NCBI RefSeq assembly: GCF_000764305.2
Contig: NW_025944508.1
Coordinates: 124,001-188,000, forward strand
Length of the DNA: 64,000 nucleotides
DNA from: Hyalella azteca
Lineage: Eukaryota; Arthropoda; Malacostraca; Amphipoda; Hyalellidae
Direction of reading: 5' to 3'
The notes under the pieces were generated by a model. That model was not told where the DNA came from, searched no databases, and was given only the letters and a program-made list of their open reading frames with translations. Below are positions 48,701 through 59,700 of the stretch, piece by piece (positions within the stretch are counted from its first letter, which is position 1; each line of letters begins with the position of its first letter). The position numbers and the translations under genes were made by a program.

Positions 48701-51700
48701 AAGTTGAGGCTTTGAATACTGGCTCTTCGCCTAAAGAAATACATAAATAATATTGCTGGACTGCATAATGCGTATATTTATAAATATTATATTAAGTTGC
48801 CGACATGCAGCGCTGTAGCTAAGCGTTATTCAAATGAACAGGAATGACACAAATTGACGGTGACGCAGTAGACAAAAGAGACGGATTCCAATTGACGGTA
48901 ATCCGATTACCGTCAGATTACCGTCAGAGTGTCAAATTAACGTCAGCGCGTCAGGTTATTGTGAAAAAATAAAAATACAAATTGAACAATCGTTCCTACA
49001 ATTCACAGACGCATCATTATCATAACTCGTACAATACTCACCATTCATCAGAGGTCTATGCAAATTCGTTCGTTTTGTATACTTAGGTCATGTAGGACAC
49101 TTTGATTAGATGCTTTGATTGGAATTGTTCAATGATGCTTACGCACTTTCTTCGTCAGTGGGGCGTAGTTAATTAGAAAGATCGATACGCGAGAGGGATG
49201 ATGGGAGGAGATATTGGCGGGAGTGGATGACAGCGTGAGGTGAATGATGGCATGAGGTGAATGATAGCATGAGGTGAATGATAGCATGAGGTGAATGATG
49301 GCAAGGGTTGATGATAGCATGAGGTGGATGATAGCATGAGGTGGATGATAGCATGAGGTGGATGATAGCATGAGGTGAATGATGGCAAGGGTTGATGATA
49401 GCATGAGGTGGATGATTGAGAGAGAGGTCGATGCGTGAGAGGTATGATGGAAGCAGATGACGGTGAGAGTGGATGATAGCACGAAGTTGGTAGTAGGATT
49501 ATGGTAGAGTTCTCAAGGAAGAGGCAGATAAGGTCTCCCAAGAGTCCTAAAGTTAGGCTTACAATCGTAGCTGAAACTTGGGCCTATGCCAGGGAATTTT
49601 TAGACGGGCCTATATATACACAACTCTCCGTCCCAATCGGAGGTCTTATAATCAATAACTATTATGACATCGTGGATCATTGATCATCTACATGACGGTC
49701 TTTTTTGTCTATCAATAATATAACTTTATTGGGATTAACATCTTACAATTTAGATAGAATAATGTAATTCAATTCATAAACGCTGCGATCTAAAATTGAG
49801 GTTCACAAAAATGTTATTTAATATATAAATATGATGCGTTTCATGTTATTTATTCGGAAAAAAATGTAAAATTCTAGAATTTCGAGAAAATTGGTTGGTA
49901 AGCAAACAAAAAAATTAATTTTTTTCTCCTAAAATGGTTATTGGTTAATAACGGTTTTTGCTTAATAACGGTTACGTATAGGTTAATAATGGTTATTTGT
50001 TAAAGACGGTTGTAGTTTAATAACAGGTATATGTTAATAACAGTTATTTATTAATAACGGTTACTCGTTAATAACGGTTATTTGTAAATAACGGTTATTG
50101 GACTATGACTGCCTATATTGGTCCAATTGGTTCACATACTCAGCCGTGCCTGTCTTTGCTATAGGAATAATTTGAGAAGCTATGGAATTAATCTAGTTGT
50201 ATTAATAGAATTAATATCGATGGATTTAGTATTAATTTTAATTATGTATACAAGTTATTAAATGCTTAAAATGATACCTGTGACGACGTAGTCAGCCGAC
50301 CCTGTCTTTGCTATTGGATTAATTTATAGACTAATATTACTAATTACCAGAATTTATGATTATTTATAACTTAAGGATAAATTCAAGCTATATCTACATG
50401 CGCAGAACAATACCTGTGACGACGTAGTCAGCGGACCCTGTCTTGCCCAGGAGGTTGAGAGGCACGGCAGCGAACTGGCCGTTGCCGCCGCCCTGCATGA
50501 ACAGGATCCGGTAATTGTCGGGAATATTCCTGCACAAGAATCGGGAATTAGAACAATAATAATAATGACAATTAAAGTGATAATTCGATAATTATTAACA
50601 TAAAATTTTTAGTAAATATAATATCAACCATACCAAAAAAATAAATTAATATTATTAACCGATAATTAATAATAATAAATACCGGTTATTTATTAGAGAC
50701 AAACTATTATTTAAAATTCAAGAACATTGTGAATTTTTTCGTAAAGGAAGAAATGGATCAATAAAACTTCATTTGACGACGAAACAATGCTCCAGTATTA
50801 AAAGCGCGTGGCAAAAGAAATAAGTGTACAAAAATTTGAATGTAATCCGGTACTTCAGAGATGATACCTTACCGCGATTTGTCAAAAATGAATATTATTA
50901 TGACTGAAAACTTAAAAAAAACTGGTAGGAATGTAAATAGAATACAAGCTCAATGAAGTCTACCTACAATGAAGTCCACCATCACAAAATCGGAAGAACA
51001 TTTGAAGGTGAAATGGAAACATTCCAAGATGTGGAGGGACAACGTTATATGTATGTTTACTACGTGAGTATGTCTTGTAACATAAACTGTGCCGCAACTC
51101 ATGCTGGAGAATCAGCACTAAATTGTAGGAGAATTTTGATCAAATTTAATGATTAAAAACTCGCCGTTCTTTTACTGAAGTCTTCATTCTAATCAAAATA
51201 TGTTAAATTTTCTCGATATCTTCATTCCTTCTAAATTCTTACTTATTTTCGATTCAAAGAATCATATTATATCAAGTCTTCGATGGAATATAAACACAGA
51301 AGATTTTCTGGAACTGACAGCAAAGCCCTGGCGTTGTTCTTGGCCTTCTCGAGTATGTCCTTGAAGGCGGGCGACCTGTGGCTGATCTCCAGCACACCCA
51401 CCCCTGTCGTGCCGTAGCTCATCACATCCTCTGACACTTTCTTCAGTACCTGCAACACAACAACACAAATTCTCTTCAGCACCTGCAACACAACAACACA
51501 AATTCTCTTCAGCACCTGCAACACAACAACACAAATTCTCTTCAGCACCTGTAACACCACAACACAAATTCTCTTCAGCACCTGCAACACCACAACACAA
51601 ATTCTCTTCAGTACATGCAACACCACACAATAAATTCTCTTCAACACCTGCAACGCCACAACACAAATTCTCTTCAGCACCTGCAACGCCACAACACAAA

Positions 51701-53551
51701 TTCTCATCAGCACCTACAACACACGTCACCACAAACTCTCACTCAACCCGTCTTTGAATTCCAAGATTTCCTCTATTGTAAATGTTCTATCGTGTGATAA
51801 ATACGTTATTCGTAGATTAAAACCCGCAGTGCGAGAGCAAAATACAACCTGTAATGTTGATTTTAAGTAACAAGCAATATTCTTACTAAACACTGACTTT
51901 ATAAAGGCGAATTCAATATTTATTTAATTTTGGAAGGTTGCCGCTTAGCGTCAAATCAATCTATCTAATCTAAACAAAATCAATATATTGGGTAATCATT
52001 TCAGCCGCTTCAAAAATACACTATCCGAAATAGTTTTTAATGCTTATTTAAATTTCTACAGGGGTTGAAACCCTCTCAAGTAGCAACTTGGATGCACTTG
52101 CCATGCACGGGTTGAGGTTGAGCCTGTTTACTTAGTCAGACGTGACCATCGTGCAACATGACCTTGAATGCTAGTTGCCGCAGCGATGCAGCAGCCGCAG
52201 CTATCCAATGCGGCGGCTGCATGGATCTCGCTTCATAGCGAGGCAAGTTGGCTATTGGTTATAACCGTTATATGGTTCAAACCTTACCATGCATCACACG
52301 TTGATAGACTGAGGTAAGAGATTGAACTGCGGTTACTAAAGTGATTTTATTCTCCTCGTTGATGACCTATAATGAAATGGTTCAAATGTTACAACAAAGT
52401 TATTGACGAATGACGAATAGTACTTCATTCGATCAATTCTATCATTTCTATGAACAAGTTGTGTATCGAGATAGCAAGTAAACGTATTAGTAACAGTTAT
52501 ACTGGAAGCACCGCACAACTTTAATATACCGTAACGCATTAAATTTAATATCACCACGAATACGAAAATTTATTGCTGAAATGTGATATTATTTGCATTA
52601 CAGCTTACATGCCATGACAGCGTGCGCCGTGCGGTATGAATTTAGGGAAGGCTGCTCAGCCCATGAGAGCGGTGAGTGGCGTGTGACAAGTCTTGTTGCT
52701 TGTTAATCTTTACTGCATCGTGAAACAGTTCTTGCGTAAACTTTAGATCTCGTACATAATAACTAACAACTGTGCAGCACATAGCCATAAGGCGTACCGC
52801 AGTTAAGAAACACGGCGACGGCTGATGTCAACGAGGAAGGCCCGATACCGGTACTTCTAATACAGCTAAAGTTATTAACACGTCACAGATTAACTATCAT
52901 TACATGAATTAGGAGACCAAAGGTGCAATTAACTCGCGTTTAATGCATAAAAATCTACAAAAATGAACGATTATATTAGTTTAAAAAACCTTTCACAACC
53001 ACATGCATAATTAAGTGGATTAACAAAGTTTCAAGTTTCTGATCTACGAAAAAGTTTTTTTACATGAAAACAAGAGCAAAATGAGCGAATCAAAGAGTTC
53101 TAATTTCCTACAAACAAACTCTTAGCGGATAATAGCTTTTGAATACAGTGTTCCGAAATCCGACATAATGGCGAAAAAATATGAATTACGTTTAGTAAAA
53201 TTTCGATTTCTAACAAACATATAAATTCACGTTTAATCGTTTAAATACTACCTTCATATGACCTAAGTTGTCATAGAAACAATTGCAAATCTTTTTTCAA
53301 TTAACTGGGTCATCATTATCACTCGACACGGAATAAACCCACCCTAAACCTAAAGGAAAACGTAATTTACTGTAGTAGCTATCGTGACATTTTTTATCAC
53401 TATTTGGTCATATATAAAGTAACTACGTGGCCCCGGCCGTACAGTAAACGTGCGTTTCAACTTTCAACAAACTTAGGTTTTTGTCTGGAATAAGCCGGCT
53501 TACCTCGTCGGGTATTTTTGATGGTCCACCAGCGAAGTAGCTTACAGGCAT
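45743..53551 (-). CDS. PSAT1: phosphoserine aminotransferase, catalytic-Lys exon missing at gap
   Basis: PSAT converts 3-phosphohydroxypyruvate and glutamate to phosphoserine (serine synthesis; PLP enzyme, cytosol). Exons: 53504-53551 (start), 51319-51449, 50414-50529, 48533-48730, 47717-47814, 46856-47008 and 45743-45857 (stop). All testable phases agree; 37584-37700 supplies the missing penultimate exon. Motifs include [95 protein letters not shown], then [13 protein letters not shown]. The exon that should follow FDVSK, with the PLP-binding lysine, is absent. The N at 47705 lies 12 bp after that donor, so an assembly loss is more likely than a dead gene. Minus-strand AATAAA at 45718-45723. 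Confidence 0.92.
45897..46365. mobile_element. palindromic MITE-like element cluster in PSAT1 intron
   Basis: Forward copy, second copy and its inverse, matching 36643-37062. It carries ctcactgcagtgagtgacag ends and a longer (gtcc)n run than its duplicate. Confidence 0.75.
46769..46802 (+). mobile_element. SINE 5' fragment cut by a gap
   Basis: gggcagggtggcccagtggt plus tacagttcagagt matches the start of the SINE at 12262, then the N at 46803. The SINE body is lost at the gap. The same site in the displaced copy (about 37575) has no SINE. Confidence 0.8.
47009..47440. repeat. ~62-65 bp tandem repeat, longer copy
   Basis: About six units of caaccaatattaataatatt plus ctaataaaatattgacgg, against about four in the duplicate at 38234-38490. 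Confidence 0.85.
48310..48550 (-). repeat. 38-bp repeat duplicating the end of PSAT1 exon 4 and its donor
   Basis: The exon end (tgcgacaacgagaccatcca, then gg) and donor gtctgt recur about six times downstream in 38-39-bp units, increasingly diverged with distance. Many units keep a cagggtctgt-like donor. Confidence 0.85.
49190..49480. repeat. 16-30 bp repeat (gatgatagcatgaggtg)
   Basis: About fourteen units of atgatagcatgaggtgaatg / gatggcaagggttgatg. Minus ORFs of 117-122 aa (His/Ser/Pro-rich) come from the repeat. Confidence 0.8.
49925..50105. repeat. degenerate repeat of ggttaataacggttat
   Basis: About nine diverged copies in the intron between PSAT1 exons 3 and 4. Confidence 0.75.
50135..50320 (-). 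pseudogene. two decayed copies of the end of PSAT1 exon 3
   Basis: At 50271-50318 and, more diverged, 50138-50168 there are copies of the exon end and donor (tacctgtgacgacgtagtca and gaccctgtctttgc on the plus strand). Spacing to the real exon edge at 50414 is about 140 bp each, so this is an old tandem duplication of exon edge plus intron. The lower copy has lost the donor. Confidence 0.75.
51450..51735 (-). repeat. 33-bp repeat duplicating the acceptor of PSAT1 exon 2, in frame
   Basis: Eight to nine units of gtgctgaagagaatttgtgt plus tgttgtgttgcag (minus strand) lie directly upstream of the exon starting at 51449. Each ends in gttgcag followed by GTGCTGAAG, copying the native acceptor and first codons. 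The unit is 33 bp and stop-free, so use of any upstream acceptor would add 11-residue repeats ([11 protein letters not shown]) in frame. Confidence 0.9.
51736..53503. other. PSAT1 intron 1, nothing else seen
   Basis: AT-rich unique DNA with no ORF supported by splice sites. A moderately GC-rich stretch occurs at 52130-52240. Confidence 0.5.
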
Positions 53552-54935
53552 AGCTGTGTGATAAAATTTAACACCACAAACAAATAGGGAACATACACGT
53601 GATCAGAAACACAGAGCTCTGGGCGGCACAACCACTCTCCTCGGCGTTCCGTTTCGTATGCCAGTCGCGGCCTGGCCGCAGGCATCGGGCTACAGAATGC
53701 AGACTTACGAAACGAGCCAGAAAGTAGAGAATGTTTTCCCAATTTGCCTATCACTATTCAACAACAGAACAATAAATTTCATTTTTACTGATAAAAATTC
53801 TTCGATCTTTCGATGAAATATTATTTGCCAATCAATAAATAAATTAAGCAAAAACCAAATTTCCACCAAATGGATGTCTGGAACTACAAGAAATTTCTCG
53901 TTAGAAGGCAACACTGCTCCAATGTTTCAGAGCCACAAGACGTCGGTACGCTGCCAGAGAATGAGGTGAAAAAGGTGGCTCAACCGGTTCTGCTACTGCA
54001 TTTCCCGTTGACCGAGAAGCACTCGCGAACATCGAAAAGTTTAATCGGAGATTAATGTGTTGATAAACTATTGAGTGTAGCTACCTGAGGTCGTTTGTAC
54101 GCAACAGATAACATTTTAAAGTTGTCGTACGTGGCGGCAACTATCAGTGCAACTCATTTTGCACTCGCTAGAACGGAATTCAACGGTACTTTTTTGGAAG
54201 TAGGCGTGTGACAATATTGCTCCGGTTACTCATGTCAGGAGTGCCGATTACTAGTAAATCTGGCTAGTGACGGTCGCTTGGTGACTATCCGGCAAGTAAC
54301 CCTGTACACACGAGGAGAGTAGAAGGTGTCGCTATCTTCTCGTTCGCGCCCGCCAGTGCGTCGTTAGAAGCCGTCGAGTGAGGTCTGTGAAGATGGATAG
54401 TGTGATCACTTTCAACAACTCGAGTCTGTACTGCTTTTTTTATACTCTATATTCTAGCCCTTAAAAATACAGCGCCGGGAACAACTAAACCCTAACTAAT
54501 AAGGTCTTCTTTCCATTTCAGAATACTCGTTTCTCTCTTCATTTTGTTGGAGTAATCATCATGGCAAACATTATACTTTATTTCATATTTTTGGAATATT
54601 TCAAAGAATAATTGAATATCGTCTGGAATCCACTTTGTTTGATTCCTCTTAGAAACATTGTCGTTCAAACAAGCCATGATTCACTTGAGCCAAAATACTT
54701 CACAGGAGCGGCACAGAACCTCTCACCATGGCTGCATCAGCGCTACTAGCCACTTCTCCAAGACTCCAGCCAAGATCAATACATCGTTGTCCTTCTCGGC
54801 CGCGTCTCGGGCACTTGCCGGCGCATGCCTCTGAAGCGGCTGAACCCCTATACATGAGGCTAGTAGCGTGGACAGTTCAAGCGGCGGATGAACTAGCGGC
54901 TAGTACTATCCCTGTGTACAGGCACCTTATACTAT
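53552..54935. other. intergenic region upstream of PSAT1
   Basis: Must contain the PSAT1 promoter on the minus strand. A GC-richer stretch at 54290-54400 and another at 54720-54930 stand out. Short ORFs occur (plus 53870-54055; minus 54492-54677, containing WIPDDIQLFFEIFQKYEIK), but I recognise none and see no splice partners. Confidence 0.4.
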
Positions 54936-54937
54936 TT

Positions 54938-55058
54938 TAGAAAAAAAACGCACTATTGTGCTCGCCATGTCCGTCCGTCCGTGACTTCACGTTTCCGACG
55001 ACGAGAAAATGCGCTCTCTGTCACTCACTGCAGTGAGTACTGAGTTATATTTTTTTGT
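54938..55058 (-). mobile_element. palindromic MITE-like element, reverse orientation
   Basis: Runs from acgcactattgtgctcgcca through gtccgtccgtgacttcacg to cactcactgcagtgagtact gagttat. A 26-bp fragment of the same end lies at 56011-56036 (tataaatgagaaaatgcgct). Confidence 0.75.
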
Positions 55059-55107
55059 AAAATTTGTGTACTTGACTGGCGTTACAAATATATAAGGGTT
55101 GTTAGGG

Positions 55108-55345
55108 TGCGTATCCAGGATACTTATAATAATAATAATAATAGCGGTTTCAGCGTTTAGTAGGCCGTAGGCCTGTCGCCGATTCTGAAACGTCGCAGAA
55201 TATTCACAGCATTTTGAGGTCTCGAACTCTCAACTCACTGCTACAATTCTGCTGGGCTTGACCACCCGGCCTCCTTGCCGATTCTGACCAGAAACTGGCG
55301 CACAGAGCTTGGATCGAACCCGCGCCTCTCTGCGCCGGGACGCCT
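55108..55345 (-). mobile_element. tRNA-derived SINE, copy 2, reverse orientation
   Basis: The (TAA)n end is followed by tagcggtttcagcgtttagt, then gccgattctgaccagaaact and the reverse complement of the B box (ggatcgaacccgcg). It matches the 12262-12530 copy over its whole body. Confidence 0.8.
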
Positions 55346-55478
55346 GTCGGAGACTTCCACTGCCGTGCTTCGAATGGACTATCATGATCCCTTCCCTGAA
55401 AAACGTAGCCTACAACACATCTCGACTGTAACGTTATCAGCCGCATGCCACCAGACAGATCACATCCATTGAATTAGA

Positions 55479-55823
55479 TCAATCAGCCCACAGGAAAATA
55501 AGCCTGGCGTCGTATGGCCCAGCGTCGTCTGCCAACACGCGAAAAATTTTTACACCACCCGGACGGAGCGCGCCGGAGTTGTCCGTATATGCTTGCAAAA
55601 TTTGCTCCTTTAAGCAGGTTTCATTGAAGACCAGAGAATTCGATTTATTGACAATTTTCTTATTAGTTTTTTCAATAGATCGAACAATATTTTTATTTTG
55701 CACGGGTAAATCGAAAATCAGATTACCGAAGGTCATTTTTATTTCTTTAACGGCGTTTCGAATGTTTCTATCATTCATTATCAAGTTAAAAGGGGCATTG
55801 AGTGATGGAATTTGGCTCGACAT
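55479..55823 (-). CDS. unrecognised 114-aa ORF
   Basis: An intact ATG-started ORF begins MSSQIPSLNAPFNLIMNDRN and ends DAGPYDARLIFLWAD, with a lysine-rich middle (EKTNKKIVNK). Composition is protein-like. It lies between a SINE and the end of CDAN1 in a repeat-rich spot, so it may be a remnant of a mobile element. I see no domain, no splice sites and no promoter. Confidence 0.3.
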   Translation of the reverse strand: MSSQIPSLNAPFNLIMNDRNIRNAVKEIKMTFGNLIFDLPVQNKNIVRSIEKTNKKIVNKSNSLVFNETCLKEQILQAYTDNSGALRPGGVKIFRVLADDAGPYDARLIFLWAD

Positions 55824-56704
55824 AAGTACAAAATCAAGTAAATAGGATACTACTCAAAAATCAAAAATGTCAGGAATAATTACAAAATCACAAAAATAAT
55901 TAAAATTAAAAATGAGAGCACCGAAAATCACTCCGAAAACTGTCTCAATGTTCTGACAAATCCAGTAGTTTGAAGGTTGATGGCTGGGGTCCTTTCTTTC
56001 TATGTTTTTCTATAAATGAGAAAATGCGCTAAAAAATTATTAGATAATTGGGCGGTACTAAGTAACCCAGGAATTAAATTAGAATAAAACGCGGAAAAAT
56101 TAAAAATACTTTATTGCAGCAGATGCAGTCATGGTAAATATCTAACACCTAATCTAAAAAAATCTACTTCATCACAGTCTCGCAGAATGAATTGAATAGC
56201 CAAGATGGAATCATGTTTAACCGAATGTAAATTAAACTGACTTCAACTAAAAAAAGGTAAGAAAATAGAAGTTAATGCTTGAAAAATACTATAAAATTGG
56301 AAATAATTCCAAGGAGAACATAAATAAAATACAAGGAATTATCTGGAATGACCTTCTTTCTGCGTTTTTCAAGCCACAAACGACATGTAAATTGCGAGTT
56401 TGCCTGATAACCATAATGAAAAAGACTTATTATTTCTCGACACAGAGCTTCTTCAAGTAACTAACTTCAAGCTTCTTCAAGTAACTTGACCAGCGGCAAG
56501 TGATAAGGACAGACAAGTACATAAACAAGAAGAATGCTCTTCACTTTCAACAAAGAAAATCCAACTGCTCCCCTGAAGGTACGTCTTTTCTGTTTTTCCT
56601 TAGTGAAAGATTTTTGTTCATCTGGAATATGCCTCTTCCCCCGAAGGTGCATCTTTCGTGTTTTTACTTGATGAAAGATTTTTGTGCATCTGGAATATGT
56701 TCTT

Positions 56705-59700
56705 TCATTCAGGATCTGAAAGATTCTCCATCTCTTGACAGAGCCACGGCAGGAATGACACCACAGCGTCGTCGTCTTGAGCATCACACAGGCTTTGCAC
56801 CAACGAAGACAGCTCCTGCAGCACCACCTATGGAGATCCCACTCGGGTGAACAGACATTAACAATAACCTGTTGTGGACTACCTTGATGTTACCGCTATT
56901 TTTATAGTCAGTTATTGTTATTTGAAGCGAATGTTATAGTCATTCGTATACAGGCGTATTGTTACTGATAATCGTTGTTATTGTAATCTTATTTGGTTCT
57001 GTACACTGACCGGTAACCAGGAATGCTGCAGCAGGGCTACAGCTTTATCGTGCAGCATTTCACGCTGCAGCAAACTGGCATCAACGCAAGCATGCAGCAG
57101 CTGCTGTAGACCTTTACTGCTGCACACCTCACCACTTCTGGACCGCAACTCTGCATATAAAAAAGCAAGTTAATGCACTCAACACATGAACAATAGTTCC
57201 AAGTCTAAAGAATATTAAACGAAAATTTTATTTAAATGTAGACAATAGTTTTAAAGCTCGTACAGACGTTCACTTCAGTAGCCTCGTCAGTAGTACGCAG
57301 GTCATAGGTTCCGACTGACTTCCCATTTTTGTGAGAAAGTCGGTACTTACATATATAAAATTCAGAAATTCTTCAGCTATGCATACAGCATTTGCCAAAA
57401 AACATGGGCGACAGTTATCATGCAATCTCGAAGAAATCTCCAGCTATAAACAAATAAAAAAGGCTAACCTAGCCAGAATTTCAACAAATACCCAAGATGA
57501 ATTAATTGCTTGGATCATCCGTCCATGATTCGGTCAGATGTACAGAACTCTGATGCCAACTCTTAAGGAGAATTTATGGATCTCACGAGCAAGGTGGCTC
57601 CATTAGACACTCAATAATTAGTTGTTATTCAATTAAGGTTTATTATTTAGTTGTCATTTATGACAACTTAAGTTATTTTATTTGTCACTCATTAAATAGT
57701 TCACCAATGAGGTGCAGAACTCGTGGGGCCAGGACGGTGGTTGGGAGGGATGGGGGGCTTTCAAGAGGAGCGTCAGGTCCCCACAAGGCGATGTAGTCGT
57801 CCAGTACAGAGGGCGTCACGAGATCAGGGTACGCGGCACCTGATGGTAATAGAGAGTTACTTCTTCAGCTCATGAGATAAGAGCGTTCTCAAACAAAGAC
57901 AGAGATACTACTCTAGTTACTGCCCTAATAGCGCGAGGCGGCTGTACACTGACTAATAGAGTTTCTTGTTCAGTTCATAAGGTAATAGCGTAAGGCAATG
58001 GCTAAAAAACTAATTCAGTTACTAGCTGTGCTCATGAGATTATAGTGTAGGCGATTGTTCACAAAGACACAAACTAAACCCATCTGTTGCATCGAAGTTG
58101 TAACCTAACACCAGTGTACGGTTACATCTTCAACAAATGTATATAAAAATGTATGGCACGGAGCGTGACCGCTTAAGACAACCCACATGCAGTAGTGATG
58201 ATGTCCACCGAGAGCGTTTTGAACCCGCGCAGAAGAGGTGAGGTGATGTCTGCTCTTCTCGTCACGCAGTCGCGCAGCGCTACAGCGAGCACCCTCAGTT
58301 GCTCGGCGGTCACGGGGAGGGGAGGTGCAACGTTCGAGAGCTCCCTCAACACGCCATTGTGAGTCCTGACTGGGAGATCAACAGCACTCTCCTGGCAGGA
58401 GGTGGTCGTAGAATATGGCTGCCGCAGGTAAGATTTGAATTGAGGCAAGCCGGGTATCGTTAACGAATTCAGTAGAGCTTTTGCAAGAGCCTGAAAAAAA
58501 AAGAAAGCAAATAAAGGAAAAAACAATACCTTATAGGGAAATAAAATACAACAAAATAAAGTACAAAAAATTAAACATATCAGCAAAAACTGACCTTCAT
58601 TTCAATCTTGAGAAGAGAAGGAACCGGGGCATCTTTGTCGTGCATTTCTTTCCCACATGAAACATGAGCAAAGGCAGCTTTATCTTCGGCAAAGACGTTA
58701 GTTGCCGAAATGTTTGCCAGGTCCAGCGTGTAATCCAAGAGTCCACTAGAGTTAAAATCGACGTCCTTCAAAAATCTATTCTGGCGATTAGAACTCTTTG
58801 CGGCGTTTTCTTCATGCGAAATAATGAAATTCGAATTAGATAGCACAGGGCTTTGGCTTTTGTCAGCAACACATTCGTTAGCTGGAGAAAACAGCCCACA
58901 ACTTGAATTGTCTTTTATTTCTGTAGAATTAAATTTCGTGCGAGCGTTAAATAGGGTACCACAAGAAATGGGTATGCTTGGAGCTAGAGCCGCACCGGTT
59001 GATGAGCTTGACTGGTTGGCAGCAACGACAGTAGTACATGACGAAACAGAATTAGAAGAAGATAATGTGGAGACACAATAAGATGAACTAGTACAAGAAG
59101 AATAAGCATACGCAATAGCAGGTACAATAGAAGATGAAATCATGAACGAAAAAGAGCCAGAAGTACCCGTGTTAGAAATGGGAGCAGAATGTAAATTACT
59201 ACAGAGGTCAGTAGGAGACTTCCCGACAAGGACTGAAGAAATTGATGCTGAAATGTTGGCGTCGGTAGACGCGGCTTTTGCAAGAGTGAGATTGTTAGGA
59301 AAATCTAGATCAGTAGTAGCTGAGGTGATTATTTTGCGGCAATTCACTGGAGATTGAATTGGCTGACTTCCATCAATAGAGTTGACGTTAGCAGTAATAG
59401 TGGCGACAGTCTGAGAGACATCAAACGCAGGGACGGTCACAACACCCATGGCAGGAGAAGCGATCTCGCAAGTTGCGGCCTCTAGAAAACTTGTCAGACT
59501 CCAATTCGGCGTCACGTTTAGATCCTGAGAAAAATTAAGGATCAATTTTACAATTAATAATACTAGAAGTAACTGATCCTAAAGCAGAATTAATCCCATT
59601 CTAAAATTCGTACATGTAGGTATATGGTATAATTAAGGAATGTTTTGCGCGTTTTTACTCAAGAGAGACATTCAAAAGGCACGGAAATAATAGAATATAA

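Noticed and set aside
49129..49541. Minus-strand ORFs of 117-122 aa
   Set aside because: Low-complexity translation of the gatagcatgaggtg repeat inside a PSAT1 intron.
51262..51732. 156-aa minus-strand ORF ([11 protein letters not shown] repeats)
   Set aside because: Wrong frame over the 33-bp exon-edge array; the PSAT1 exon uses another frame.
58824..59357. Plus-strand ORFs opposite the CDAN1 exon
   Set aside because: Antisense shadows of the 930-nt coding exon; no splice sites of their own.
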